A stretch of 64,000 nucleotides of DNA from the NCBI GenBank assembly GCA_950097015.1, contig CATNEN010000001.1, positions 11,368,001-11,432,000 of the forward strand, in the 5' to 3' direction. A program made the position numbers and the translations under genes. The stretch comes from Macrostomum hystrix (taxonomy: Eukaryota; Platyhelminthes; Macrostomidae). The notes beneath the pieces are model-generated. The model had not been told where the DNA came from, did no database searches, and was given only the letters and a program-made list of their open reading frames with translations. Shown piece by piece: positions 46,201 to 64,000 of this stretch (position 1 is the first letter of the stretch; each line of letters begins with the position of its first letter).

Positions 46201-49200
46201 GCATCAGCTGCCAGCATGAGAGCAGTGGCTCCTGTGCTGTCGGGCACAGCGACATATTCTCTGCTGAAACGCTTGTCATGGAGGAGTGTGAGAGCCAGTG
46301 CGACATGGCCATGGGAGATGGAGACACAGAGCAGCTGTGTGATCTGAGCTGGCTGCATTCGAGACAGAGTCTGGCTGAGAACATCGTTCCTGCCCTCAAT
46401 GGCCATCGAGGCGGTAAAGCTGAGGACTTGGATGGACTGGAAGAGCCACTCGGGCTGAAGTACAAGTTCCTTGACGACATTTTCACGGAGTTGAGAGCAA
46501 GCCACGACTGCACAGACATAACGAAAATCTTGGTCAGCATCTGTCGCCAACAAAAATTTGACCACTTCCAACTGACCATATCTTGCAGCAGATTTCACAA
46601 CCTCCTTGCAGCACTTATCTCTCAGTGTTTGGTCAGTAATTGTCGGTAGCAACAATTCGACCACTCCCCACTGATGATTGATTGCAGCATATTCCGCAGC
46701 CTCCTTGCAGAACTGATCTCTCAGTGTTTGGTCAGCAATTGTCGGCACCAAAAATTTGACCACTTCCAACTGACCTCTGCTTAAAGCAGATTCCGCAGCC
46801 TTCTTGCAGCACTGATCTCTCAGTTTTTGGCCAGCAATTGTCGGCACCAAAAATTGGACCACTTCCAACTGACCATTTCTTGCAGCAGATTCCGCAGCCT
46901 CCTTGCAGCACTGATCTCTCAGTGGTTGTTCAGCAATTGTCGGCACCAAAAATTGGACCACTTCCAACTGACCATTTCTTGCAGCAGATTCCGCAGCCTC
47001 CTTGCAGCACTGATCTCTCAGTGGTTGGTCAGCAATTGTCGGCACCAAAAATTGGACCACTTCCAACTGACCATTTCTTGCAGCATATTCCGCAGCCTCC
47101 TTGCAGCACTGATCTCTCAGTGGTTGGTCAGCAACTATCTGCACCAGAAGCTTCACAATTTCCCAGTGATGGTGATTCGCAGCAAGACGCCAATTCAGTT
47201 CGCACAGTCCATCTCTTCTCCAGCTGTTTTTGATTGAATTTAAGTGATTTCGAACTTCGGTTTTCAGCCCCTGTGCTACAGCTCGCTCAAAGCTGATTTT
47301 CTGTCCCATCTGTCTATTCCTCCATCTGTCGATCCATCCATCTGTCAATGCATTTATCCAATCAAGGATTATCCGGAAATGGTATCTAGTAAGGATGCAG
47401 AACTGATCTCTCAGTTTTTGGCCAGCAATTGTCGGCACCAAAAATTGGACCACTTCCAACTGACCATTTCTTGCAGCAGATTCCGCAGCCTCCTTGCAGC
47501 ACTGATCTCTCAGTGTTTGGTCAGCAATTGTCGGCACCAAAAATTTGACCACTTCCCACTGATGATTGATAGCAGCAGATTCCGCAGCCTCCTTGCAGCA
47601 CTGATCTTTCAGTGTTTGGTCAGCAATTGTCGGCACCAAAAATTTGACCACTCCCCACTGATGATTGATTGCAGCAGATTCCGCAGCCTCCTTGCAGCAC
47701 TTATCTCTCAGTGTTTGGTCAGCAATTGTCGGCACCAAAAATTTGACCACTACCAACTGACCATTTCTTGCAGCAGATTCCGCAGCCTCCTTGCAGCACT
47801 GATATTTCAGTGTTTGGTCAGCAATTGTCGGCACCAAAAATTTGACCACTTCCCACTGATGATTGATAGCAGCAGATTCCGCAGCCTCCTTGCAGCACTG
47901 ATCTTTCAGTGTTTGGTCAGCAATTGTCGGCACCAAAAATTTGACCACTCCCCACTGATGATTGATTGCAGCAGATTCCGCAGCCTCCTTGCAGCACTGA
48001 TCTCTCAGTGTTTGGTCAGCAATTGTCGGCACCAAAAATTTGACCACTTCCCACTGGCCATTGATTGCAGCAGATTTCGCAACCTCCTTGCAGCACTGAT
48101 CTCTCAGTGTTTGGTCAGCAATTGTCGGCACCAAAAATTTGACCACTTCCCACTGGCCATTGATTGCAGCAGATTCCGCAGCCTCCTTGCAGCACTGATC
48201 TCTCAGTGTTTGGTCAGCAATTGTCGGCACCAAAAATTTGACCACTTCCGACTGGCCATTGATTGCAGCAGATTCCGCAACCTCCTTGCAGCACTGATCT
48301 CTCAGTGTTTGGTCAGTAATTGTCGGTAGCAACAATTCGACCACTCCCCACTGATGATTGATTGCAGCATATTCCGCAGCCTCCTTGCAGCACTGATCTC
48401 TCAGTGTTTGATCAGCAATTGTCGGCACCAAAAATTTGACCACTTCCAACTGACCATTTCTTGCAGCAGGTCTCGCAGCCTCCTTGCAGCACTGATCTTT
48501 CAGTGTTTGGTCAGCAATTGTCGGCACCAAAAATTTGACCACTTCCAACTGACCATTTCTTGCAGCAGATTCCGCAGCCTCCTTGCAGCACTGATCTTTC
48601 AGTGTTTGGTCAGCAATTGTCGGCACCAAAAATCTGACCACTTCCAACTGACCATTTCTTGCAGCAGGTCTCGCAGCCTCCTTGCAGCACTGATCTTTCA
48701 GTGTTTGGTCAGCAATTGTCGGCACCAAAAATTTGACCACTTCCAACTGACCATTTCTTGCAGCAGATTCCGCAGCCTCCTTGCAGCACTGATCTTTCAG
48801 TGTTTGGTCAGCAATTGTCGGCACTAAAAATTTCACCACTTCCCACTGACCATTTCTTGCAGCAGGTCTCGCAGCCTCCTTGCAGCACTGATCTCTCAGT
48901 GTTTGGTCAGCAATTGTCGGCACCAAAAATTTGACCACTTCCAACTGACCATTTCTTGCAGCAGATTCCGCAGCCTCCTTGCAGCACTGATCTTTCAGTG
49001 CTTGGTCAGCAATTGTCGGCACCAAAAATTCGACCACTCCCCACTGATGATTGATTGCAGCATATTCCGCAGCCTGCTTGCAGCACTGATCTTTCAGTGT
49101 TTGGTCAGCAATTGTCGGCACCAAAAATTTGACCACTTCCCACTGATGATTGATAGCAGCAGATTCCGCAGCCTCCTTGCAGCACTGATCTTTCAGTGTT

Positions 49201-50474
49201 TGGTCAGCAATTGTCGGCACCAAAAATTTGACCACTTCCCACTGGCCATTGATTGCAGCAGATTCCGCAGCCTCCTTGCAGCACTGATCTCTCAGTGTTT
49301 GGTCAGTAATTGTCGGTAGCAAAAATTCGACCACTCCCCACTGATGATTGATTGCAGCAGATTCCGCAGCCTCCTTGCAGCACTGATCTTTTAGTGTTTG
49401 GTCAGCAATTGTCGGCACCAAAAATTTCACCACTTCCCACTTGCCATTGATTGCAGCAGGTCTCGCAGCCTCCTTGCAGCACTGGTCTTTCAGTGTTTGG
49501 TCAGCAATTGTCGGCACCAAAAATTTGACCACTTCCCACTGACCATTTCTTGCAGCAGGTCTCGCAGCCTCCTTGCAGCACTGATCTTTCAGTGTTTGGT
49601 CAGCAATTGTCGGCACCAAAAATTTGACCACTTCCCACTGACCATTTCTTGCAGCAGGTCTCGCAGCCTCCTTGCAGCACTGATCTTTCAGTGTTTGGTC
49701 AGCAATTGTCGGCACCAAAAATTTGACCACTTCCAACTGACCATTTCTTGCAGCAGGTCTCGCAGCCTCCTTGCAGCACTGATCTTTCAGTGTTTGGTCA
49801 GCAATTGTCGGCACCAAAAATTTGACCACTTCCCACTGACCATTTCTTGCAGCAGGTCTCGCAGCCTCCTTGCAGCACTGATCTTTCAGTGTTTGGTCAG
49901 CAATTGTCGGCACCAAAAATTTGACCACTTCCAACTGACCATTTCTTGCAGCAGATTCCGCAGCCTCCTTGCAGCACTGATCTCTCAGTGTTTGGTCAGC
50001 AATTGTCGGCACCAAAAATTTGACCACTTCCCACTGACCATTTCTTGCAGCAGGTCTCGCAGCCTCCTTGCAGCACTGATCTTTCAGTGTTTGGTCAGCA
50101 ATTGTCGGCACCAAAAATTTGACCACTTCCAACTGACCATTTCTTGCAGCAGATTCCGCAGCCTCCTTGCAGCACTGATCTCTCAGTGGTTGGTCAGCAA
50201 TTGTCGGCACCAAAAATTGGACCAGTTCCAACTGACCATTTCTTGCAGCAGATTCCGCAGCCTCCTTGCAGCACTGATCTCTCAGTGGTTGGTCAGCAAC
50301 TGTCTGCACCAGAAGCTTCACAATTTCCCAGTGACGGTGATACGCAGCAAGAAGCCAATTCAGTTCGCACAGTCTATCTCTTCTCCAGCTGCTTTTGATT
50401 GAATTTAAGTGATTTCGAACTTCGGTTTTCAGCCCCTGTGCTACAGCTCGCTCAAAGCTGATTTTCTGTCCCAT
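43281..50474 (-). CDS. Ankyrin-repeat / cGAS-like (Mab-21) nucleotidyltransferase fusion, copy B
   Basis: Exons are 50474-45958, 45850-45797, 45540-45164 and 44836-43281, with the same phases as copy A (2, 2, 1), giving 2167 residues. I start at the ATG before GQKISF because it matches copy A; the frame stays open upstream to an ATG at 50612, which would add a hydrophobic leader (GFFVLLLKFILES). The ankyrin-type array has about 37 repeats. After about the 30th, the frame passes through a copy of the 5' leader and a second MGQKISFERAVAQG (47309) before the array resumes. NTase motifs GSYAEGW and DSDIDW lie in exon 3 (about 45297-45374). Exon 4 carries the Mab-21 C-terminal part, with VSFSFQEK and YHAKTLLFFMLEKHG. 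The product closely matches copy A outside the array. Biological role is inferred from the family only. Confidence 0.85.
45585..45765 (+). repeat. 50-bp tandem repeat in intron 2 of copy B
   Basis: About 3.5 copies of a unit beginning ctggcatctcaagctgatca lie between exons 2 and 3. Copy A has a single unit, so the array arose after the gene duplication. Confidence 0.85.
45958..50474 (-). other. Exon 1 of copy B: about 37 ankyrin-type repeats with an internal restart
   Basis: This is a single 4.5-kb exon of 99-bp units. Types (AARPAARNGQ, AAESAARNGQ, AAESAAINHQ, AAEYAAINHQ) are arranged in repeated blocks. Between 47300 and 47400 it contains a duplicate of the gene's own 5' leader and start, kept in frame (RYHFRIILDWINALTDG, then MGQKISF). 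Confidence 0.85.
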
Positions 50475-50870
50475 CTGTCTATTCCTCCATCTGTCGATCC
50501 ATCCATCTGTCAATGCATTTATCCAATCAAGGATTATCCGGAAATGGTATCTAGTAAGGATGGATTCAAGGATAAATTTAAGCAACAAAACAAAAAATCC
50601 TGTCAGTTCCATTTGTATGATGCCTTTTAGGAAATTTAAGTGATTTAAGTGAAGTTCGGTTTCCTGCTGGTGCAGCCCCTGTGCTACAGCTCGCTGATTT
50701 TCTGTCCCTTTTGTATGCTGCTTGGAGTTTTTAGAAACCTTCTTGACTTTCTTGATCTCTGAAAGTTTGATAAAATACTAATTGAAAAGGTCATAAAAAT
50801 TATCATTCATTATTATTAGAGTTTGAAATTGTTGGGCTGGGAATTACATAACTAATATTTTTGATGGGAT
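50475..50870. other. 5' leader and flank of copy B
   Basis: The leader up to about 50560 is open in frame with the gene and is copied inside exon 1 at about 47310-47400. 50640-50720 holds a decayed extra piece of the start region (gtgctacagctcgctgattt), a trace of another duplication. Confidence 0.6.
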
Positions 50871-50874
50871 TTCT

Positions 50875-51187
50875 AGCTGTGGATGGGATCAGCTGTGAAT
50901 GGGATCAGCTGTGGATGGGATCAGCTGTGGATGGGATCAGCTGTGGATGGGATCAGCTGTGGATGGGATCAGCTGTGGATGGGATCATCTGTGGATGGGA
51001 TCAGCTGTGGATGGGATCAGCTGTGGATGGGATCAGCTGTGGATGGGATCAGCTGTGGATGGGATCAGCTGTGGATGGGATCAGCTGTGGATGGGATCAG
51101 CTGGGGATGGGATCAGCTGTGGATGGGATCAGCTGTGGATGGGATCGGCTGTGGATGGGATCAGCTGTGGATGGGATCAGCTGTGGA
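50875..51187 (+). repeat. 16-bp minisatellite, about 20 copies
   Basis: The unit is ctgtggatgggatcag, as at 37797-37922. Confidence 0.95.
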
Positions 51188-51794
51188 CCCCTGAGGGAGC
51201 TTGGCAACCAAATTAACACTTAGGCTGCATGCATGAGACCAGAGACGAAAACGGGCATGGAAATTTACTCAATTAGAAGGACATGCCGATCCACATAAAT
51301 TCCACCAATATGCGAGTATTAATTGACCCTCCCCCAGTTAGAGCTTGTCTTGCATGGCAACCAATTCAACTGACACTGATTCGTGTGCACCTAGCGGGGC
51401 TGCAATCCCTGAATTCCATTGTCAAAAACTATCAGAAATAGTTGAGTTACTGACAAACTCCCCTCCTGGAGAGGGTGAGAAGTCACCAATATTATCAGAG
51501 CTTGTGATTCGCAGTGACTCACGGCTCCCCAGCAGCTCACGGGCAGCGGCACGAAGCCCGCAGTCGCCTCACGGTTAATGGAAGAAGCAGGTGATGCGGT
51601 CGGCTGAAAATGATGTTGAAAACAGGGAATGGAATTTGAAGGGGATAAGTTGTGAAGTGGATCAAGTGGATATTGAATCAACACAACATGGATTTAATGG
51701 ATTATAAAATGACAATAAAGTACTTTTATTCATAATTGACTCAACTGATTGAAATTAAAATATCGAAGATTAGCTGGAGGTGGGATCAATACAG

Positions 51795-52012
51795 AGCTTT
51801 CAGAAGCTTTCAGAAGTGCTCAAGCTTTCAGAAGTGCTCAAGCTTTCAGAAGTGCTCAAGCTTTCAGAAGTGCTCAAGCTGTCAGAAGTGCTCAAGCTGT
51901 CAGGAGTGCTTAAGCTGTCAGAAGTGCTCAAGCTGTCAGAAGTGCTCAAGCTGTCAGGAGTGCTCAAGCTGTCAGGAGTGCTCAAGCTGTCAGGAGTGCT
52001 CAAGCTGTCAGT
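51795..52012 (+). repeat. 18-bp minisatellite, about 12 copies
   Basis: Units agtgctcaagctttcaga on the left and agtgctcaagctgtcagg on the right show a gradient of variants. The counterpart is 38705-38940. Confidence 0.95.
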
Positions 52013-53362
52013 GCTTAAAGAAGTTACGTTTGGCTTTTCTAAGAATTTGCAGCTCAGCCATGAGTTTTTAGAGCCAGTTGTGGGTGGGGCATTTTGAAGC
52101 CTTGGTCCTGCTGAGTACAGTTGCCCGAAGCAACCAGACAACATTTCAAACTAAGATATGCACTCTCTAACAGAGTACTCGAGAAGAGCTCAGCAGAGAA
52201 GATGCATCTGTACTCAGAGATGAAGCACTCCCCCTTCCTCCGGTGGGGTGATCTGAGAATGAGCATAAGAATGAGCACACCGCCTCCCGTACTTCAACCT
52301 CAGGTGAAAATTTCTCCGGTGAAAATAAGCAGAATTGAAGAAGTTGGAAATGCGGACAGCATAGCAACTCATAGCTTGAGCTGATTGTGCCAGGGTGGGC
52401 AGAGGTTGAGCGCCTTTGTTTGCGTCTCCGTCTCCCTCTGTCTCTCAGCAGCAACAATGTACACTGTCAAGATGGAGCGATCACAATGCAAGGAATCCAC
52501 CGGCTGCACAGCATTGTCGATGGAAAGAATCAGGCCTGGCCCTGCCTCCTCATTTATTGTAGCAGTTAGCAGACCTTCTTACAGGTATTATCTAAGCAAG
52601 AACATGATCAGCCGTGTGGAACAAAGCAACAGCTTTATGGTCCTGTTAATCTTCTCATCAAACTGGATTCCAGGATGCTGAGGGACTCAACCACAAACTG
52701 TCTTTATGGCTTGCAGATTTTCCTAGTAAATAATAAGTAGAATTTCAAAGCCATTATCATGAGATATTGAGCAGGCGTCTATTTTGTTAATCCAGGTGCT
52801 TTGGAATCAACTGAATAAATCAGGGTGATGAGCTGCCAAACAACTAATATTAATCAAGCATATGTTACAGTTCTCCCAGATAGTCTGACACTTCGCAGGC
52901 AAAGCACCACTCGATTCGATTCGCTAAGAATAATATTTACCTCGGTCTTGTTGCTTACTGTTCAATATCGGAGTGAGTGGCTTGTGCTCCGATATAATTT
53001 GAAACCATGGCAACCCTTCCAGGAACAAGCGACACCTGTGTGTGGACCAGACAATCGCAAGCAACTCAGGCTCAATCATGGCGTAGGTATTGATTTTGGA
53101 CTCGGTAGGAAGGATAGAACGAAGGAATCACTCGAGCAGAGAGGAAGAGCTTCCCAACCTGGAAAAAAGAGACAGGAACGAGAAAAAAGACAATAAGCTG
53201 CAGAAACTAGAGACCAGAGGTCAGCGACTGGGTCGCAGAGCACCCACCTGAAAAATTAGAAATAATTAAAAAATCATTACTGAATTCCATTGTGCTGCAT
53301 TCGTATAACGAATTGGGTCAAAAATGACAAGTTTGTTCGTGCAAGTTGTAAAACCTGCGAAA

Positions 53363-53952
53363 TTAAATATTTGTATGTTTTTGAGATGAATATTGGCTTG
53401 ACTGCATATCTCGAAAGCAGCCTTTTACATTCTTCCGTCCGATTCTTGATGATCTTCTTTGCCCTGCTGTCAAAGCACAGAGAACTGCATCTGCACTTTT
53501 ATTCAAGTGAGTGTCATTCACAAACTGGTTCACTGTGATCATCTGGCTCACCAAAGCCTCAGGTAACTCCTACAGTTATATACTTGTAGTTAGCATTGTA
53601 TCCCAGAAAAAGGACTCAGGACAAACAGAAAACATGAAACTGATGGATCACATTCAACTGATAGGCAATAGAGAAAGTGGGGCCTAGTTTCCATGGTTAC
53701 CCGACCAAAACAAAATCTAATAGGTTTTTGATAAAGTACTTTTTATTCGAATTTCAAACCGCTAGGAAGTGGAGCTTCCAGTTCGTCATTTTTATAGAAA
53801 AAAGACTCACTCAGTAGAGCTTGGAAGATTGTGAGCACAGAAGCCAGAGCACATGAGACGATACGCAATTTTATCGTGAGCACAACTTTAACATTTACCA
53901 GTATATCTAAGCTTTGATCTTCCATTTTGCATTCCAATATGTTAGGAAACAT
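53363..53952 (-). other. Duplicate of the conserved minus-strand open frames
   Basis: This is the counterpart of 40290-40835: SLDILVNVKV and LRIVSCALASVLTIF to the same stop at 53743 with its overlapping AATAAA, and VSQMITVNQFVNDTHLNKSA. In this copy the first piece is preceded by MFPNILECKMEDQ rather than by an array. Confidence 0.25.
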
Positions 53953-54209
53953 AAGCCATGCAAAACCAACTCACACTCACTCAATGAGTCTAAATTAGAA
54001 GACAGAAAATAGGTGGAACAAACCAGTATTAATATCTGAGACTGGGTGCCAAATAGCAGCTTATAGCACAGCGAAATACTTGTAGAATGAAGAAAGTTTT
54101 ATAACTTGCAATTTAACATCTATTTATATGCTGGACGCTTGCCTGGCCTGATAGTAATAATCAACTGATAAACTGCGGAACAATGACCAACAATCAACAG
54201 GATGGGTGA

Positions 54210-54985
54210 CAGGTCGAGGGAGAATAAGATGGGAGAGAAAACGAGGGAGATGGGAGAGAAGACGAGGGAGATGGGAGAGAAGACGAGGGAGATGGGAGAG
54301 AAGACGAGGGAGATGGGAGAGAGGACGATGGAGATGGGAGAGAGGACGAGGGAAATGGGAGAGAAGACGAGGGAAATGGGAGAGAAGACGAGGGAAATGG
54401 GAGAGAAGACGAGGGAAATGGGAGAGAGGACGATGGAAATGGGAGAGAAGACGAGGGAAATGGGAGACAGGACGAGGGAAATGGGAGAGAAGACGAGGGA
54501 GACGGGAGAGAGGACGAGGGAGATGGTAGAGAGGACGAGGGAGATGGGAGAGAGGACGATGGAGATGGGAGAGAGGACGAGGTAGATGGGAGAGAGGACG
54601 AGGGAGATGGGAGAGAGGACGAAGAAGATGGGAGAGAGGACGAAGAAGATGGGAGAGAAGACGAGGGAAATGGGAGACAGGACGAGGGAAATGGGAGAGA
54701 AGACGAGGGAGACGGGAGAGAGGACGAGGGAGATGGTAGAGAGGACGAGGGAGATGGGAGAGAGGACGATGGAGATGGGAGAGAGGACGAGGTAGATGGG
54801 AGAGAGGACGAGGGAGATGGGAGAGAGGACGAAGAAGATGGGAGAGAGGACGAAGGAGATGGGAGAGAAGACGAGGGAAATGGGAGAGAAAACGAAGGAG
54901 ATGGGAGAGGACGAGGGAGATGGGAGAGAGGACGAGGGAGATGGGAGAGAGGACGAGGGAGATGGGAGAGGGGACGAGTGGAGAG
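54210..54985 (+). repeat. 21-bp purine-rich minisatellite, about 36 copies
   Basis: The family is the same as at 40836-41826. A block of about ten variant units is repeated (near 54465-54615 and 54675-54825), so part of the array was duplicated as a block. Confidence 0.95.
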
Positions 54986-54990
54986 AAGAG

Positions 54991-55399
54991 ATTTAAGAAA
55001 TGCAGAGGTAAGAAAAGTAGGAGAGCTGCTAGAAAATCAATCAACAATTAAGCAGAGGTCATAAAATTCTATGCACAATGAGCCAAAACAAGGAATTACT
55101 TATATTATTACACAGCAATCACTGAACACAAACAGTTTCTTCATCAAAGTACAAGATAAAAAGCCACAAGGATAGTGAATTACATATTAAAAATGAGCAG
55201 TAATTAGAAATCTTATAGTTTGAAATATTGGAAAGACGAAATGATAAGCTGAACACAAGCACAACACGGCATGCACAGAGAGACGGCACAGTTTAGGTGA
55301 CAACAAAATTAATGAAATTGAAATAAGTTTAAGCATTAACAAAACAGATAAAAAGCAGACAGATGAATTCGTCAATCCTGACTGCTGTTTGACTTTAGA
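54991..55399. other. Region 3' of the pecanex gene
   Basis: AT-rich DNA, probably including the 3' UTR of the minus-strand pecanex gene. No other gene is visible. Confidence 0.4.
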
Positions 55400-63467
<8,068 letters not shown>

Positions 63468-63479
63468 CTGTGGGAATGG

Positions 63480-64000
63480 GAGAAACAATTGGTTAACTAC
63501 AGAGACTGGGGGAATGGGATAATTGTCTACTACAGACAGATTGGGAGAATGGGATAACTGTCTACTACAGACAGACTGGAGAATGGGATAACTGTCTACT
63601 ACAGACAGACTGGAGAATGGGATAACTATCTACTACAGACAGACTGGAGAGTGGGAGAACTGTCTACTACAGACAGACTGGGAGAATGGGATAACTGTCT
63701 ACTACAGACAGACTGGGAGAATGGGATAACTGTCTACTACAGACAGACTGGGAGAATGGGGTAAACTGTCTACTACAGACAGACTGGGAGAATGGGATAA
63801 CTGTCTACTACAGACAGACTGGGAGAATGGGATAACTGTCTACTACAGACAGACTGGGAGAATGGGATAACTGTCTACTACAGACTGACTGGGAGAATGG
63901 GATAACTGCCTAATACAGACTGACTGGGAGAATGGGATAACTGTCTACTACAGACTGACTGGGAGAATGGGATAACTGTCTACTACAGACAGACTGGGAG
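63480..64000 (+). repeat. 35-bp minisatellite, about 15 copies, running off the window
   Basis: Units contain ctgtctactacagacagact then gggagaatgggataa. The array starts about 10 bases from the acceptor of the first pecanex exon in view and continues past the right edge. Confidence 0.93.

Larger units (their letters stand above)
50870..54990. repeat. Segmental duplication, upstream part of unit B
   Basis: This is collinear with 37790-41826. The unique core 52010-53740 differs from 38940-40660 by few substitutions and small indels. Differences are concentrated in array lengths and in 53900-54200, which has no counterpart in unit A. Confidence 0.85.

Noticed and set aside
54124-55047. 307-codon minus-strand frame rich in LSHLPRPLS
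   Set aside because: It is the reverse translation of the 21-bp purine array.

Overview
The window is animal nuclear DNA. The genes have GT-AG introns whose reading phases match across every junction I checked. They encode animal families: pecanex, a cGAS/Mab-21-like nucleotidyltransferase, an ALK-type glycine-rich domain and an EFCAB2/DRC8-like EF-hand protein. LINE, SINE, Ty3-like and mariner-like remnants are present. About a third of the window is minisatellite DNA with periods mostly near 20 bp. The species cannot be read from the sequence; a repeat-rich invertebrate of moderate GC content (a free-living flatworm would fit) is only a guess.

Layout. 1-900 is a minisatellite. 1425-6803 (-) is a four-exon secreted protein with a PAN/apple-like part and an ALK-type glycine-rich domain but no kinase; its large intron holds a LINE fragment and an integrase fragment. 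8250-21195 holds two inverted copies of a repeat unit carrying a CCAAT-box minisatellite, a roughly 145-copy 20-bp array (12.2-15.1 kb), a decayed mariner-like transposase, and a plus-strand spectrin-repeat-like gene (17428-19983). 22392-26437 (+) is a four-exon EF-hand gene. One of its introns contains a foldback element, and a tRNA-derived SINE sits exactly at one of its splice donors. 27.1-31.7 kb is a mosaic of repeat copies and broken gene pieces.

32.5-55 kb is a tandem segmental duplication. Each unit carries a minus-strand gene (A: 32682-37484; B: 43281-50474) in which an N-terminal array of 33-residue ankyrin-type repeats is joined, over four phase-consistent exons, to a nucleotidyltransferase core (GSYAEG and DSDID motifs) and a Mab-21 C-terminal domain. 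This ankyrin/cGAS-like fusion is the most interesting object here. Both proteins begin with an N-myristoylation-type motif. Copy B has about 37 repeats against about 15 in A, and it carries an in-frame internal copy of its own 5' leader and start.

55400-63467 (-) is the 3' two-thirds or so of a pecanex gene. Each of its larger introns is filled by its own minisatellite. The gene continues beyond the right edge of the window.

The genes do not form a single pathway. The two ankyrin-NTase genes are the only functional cluster, and a role as innate sensors is inferred from family membership alone.
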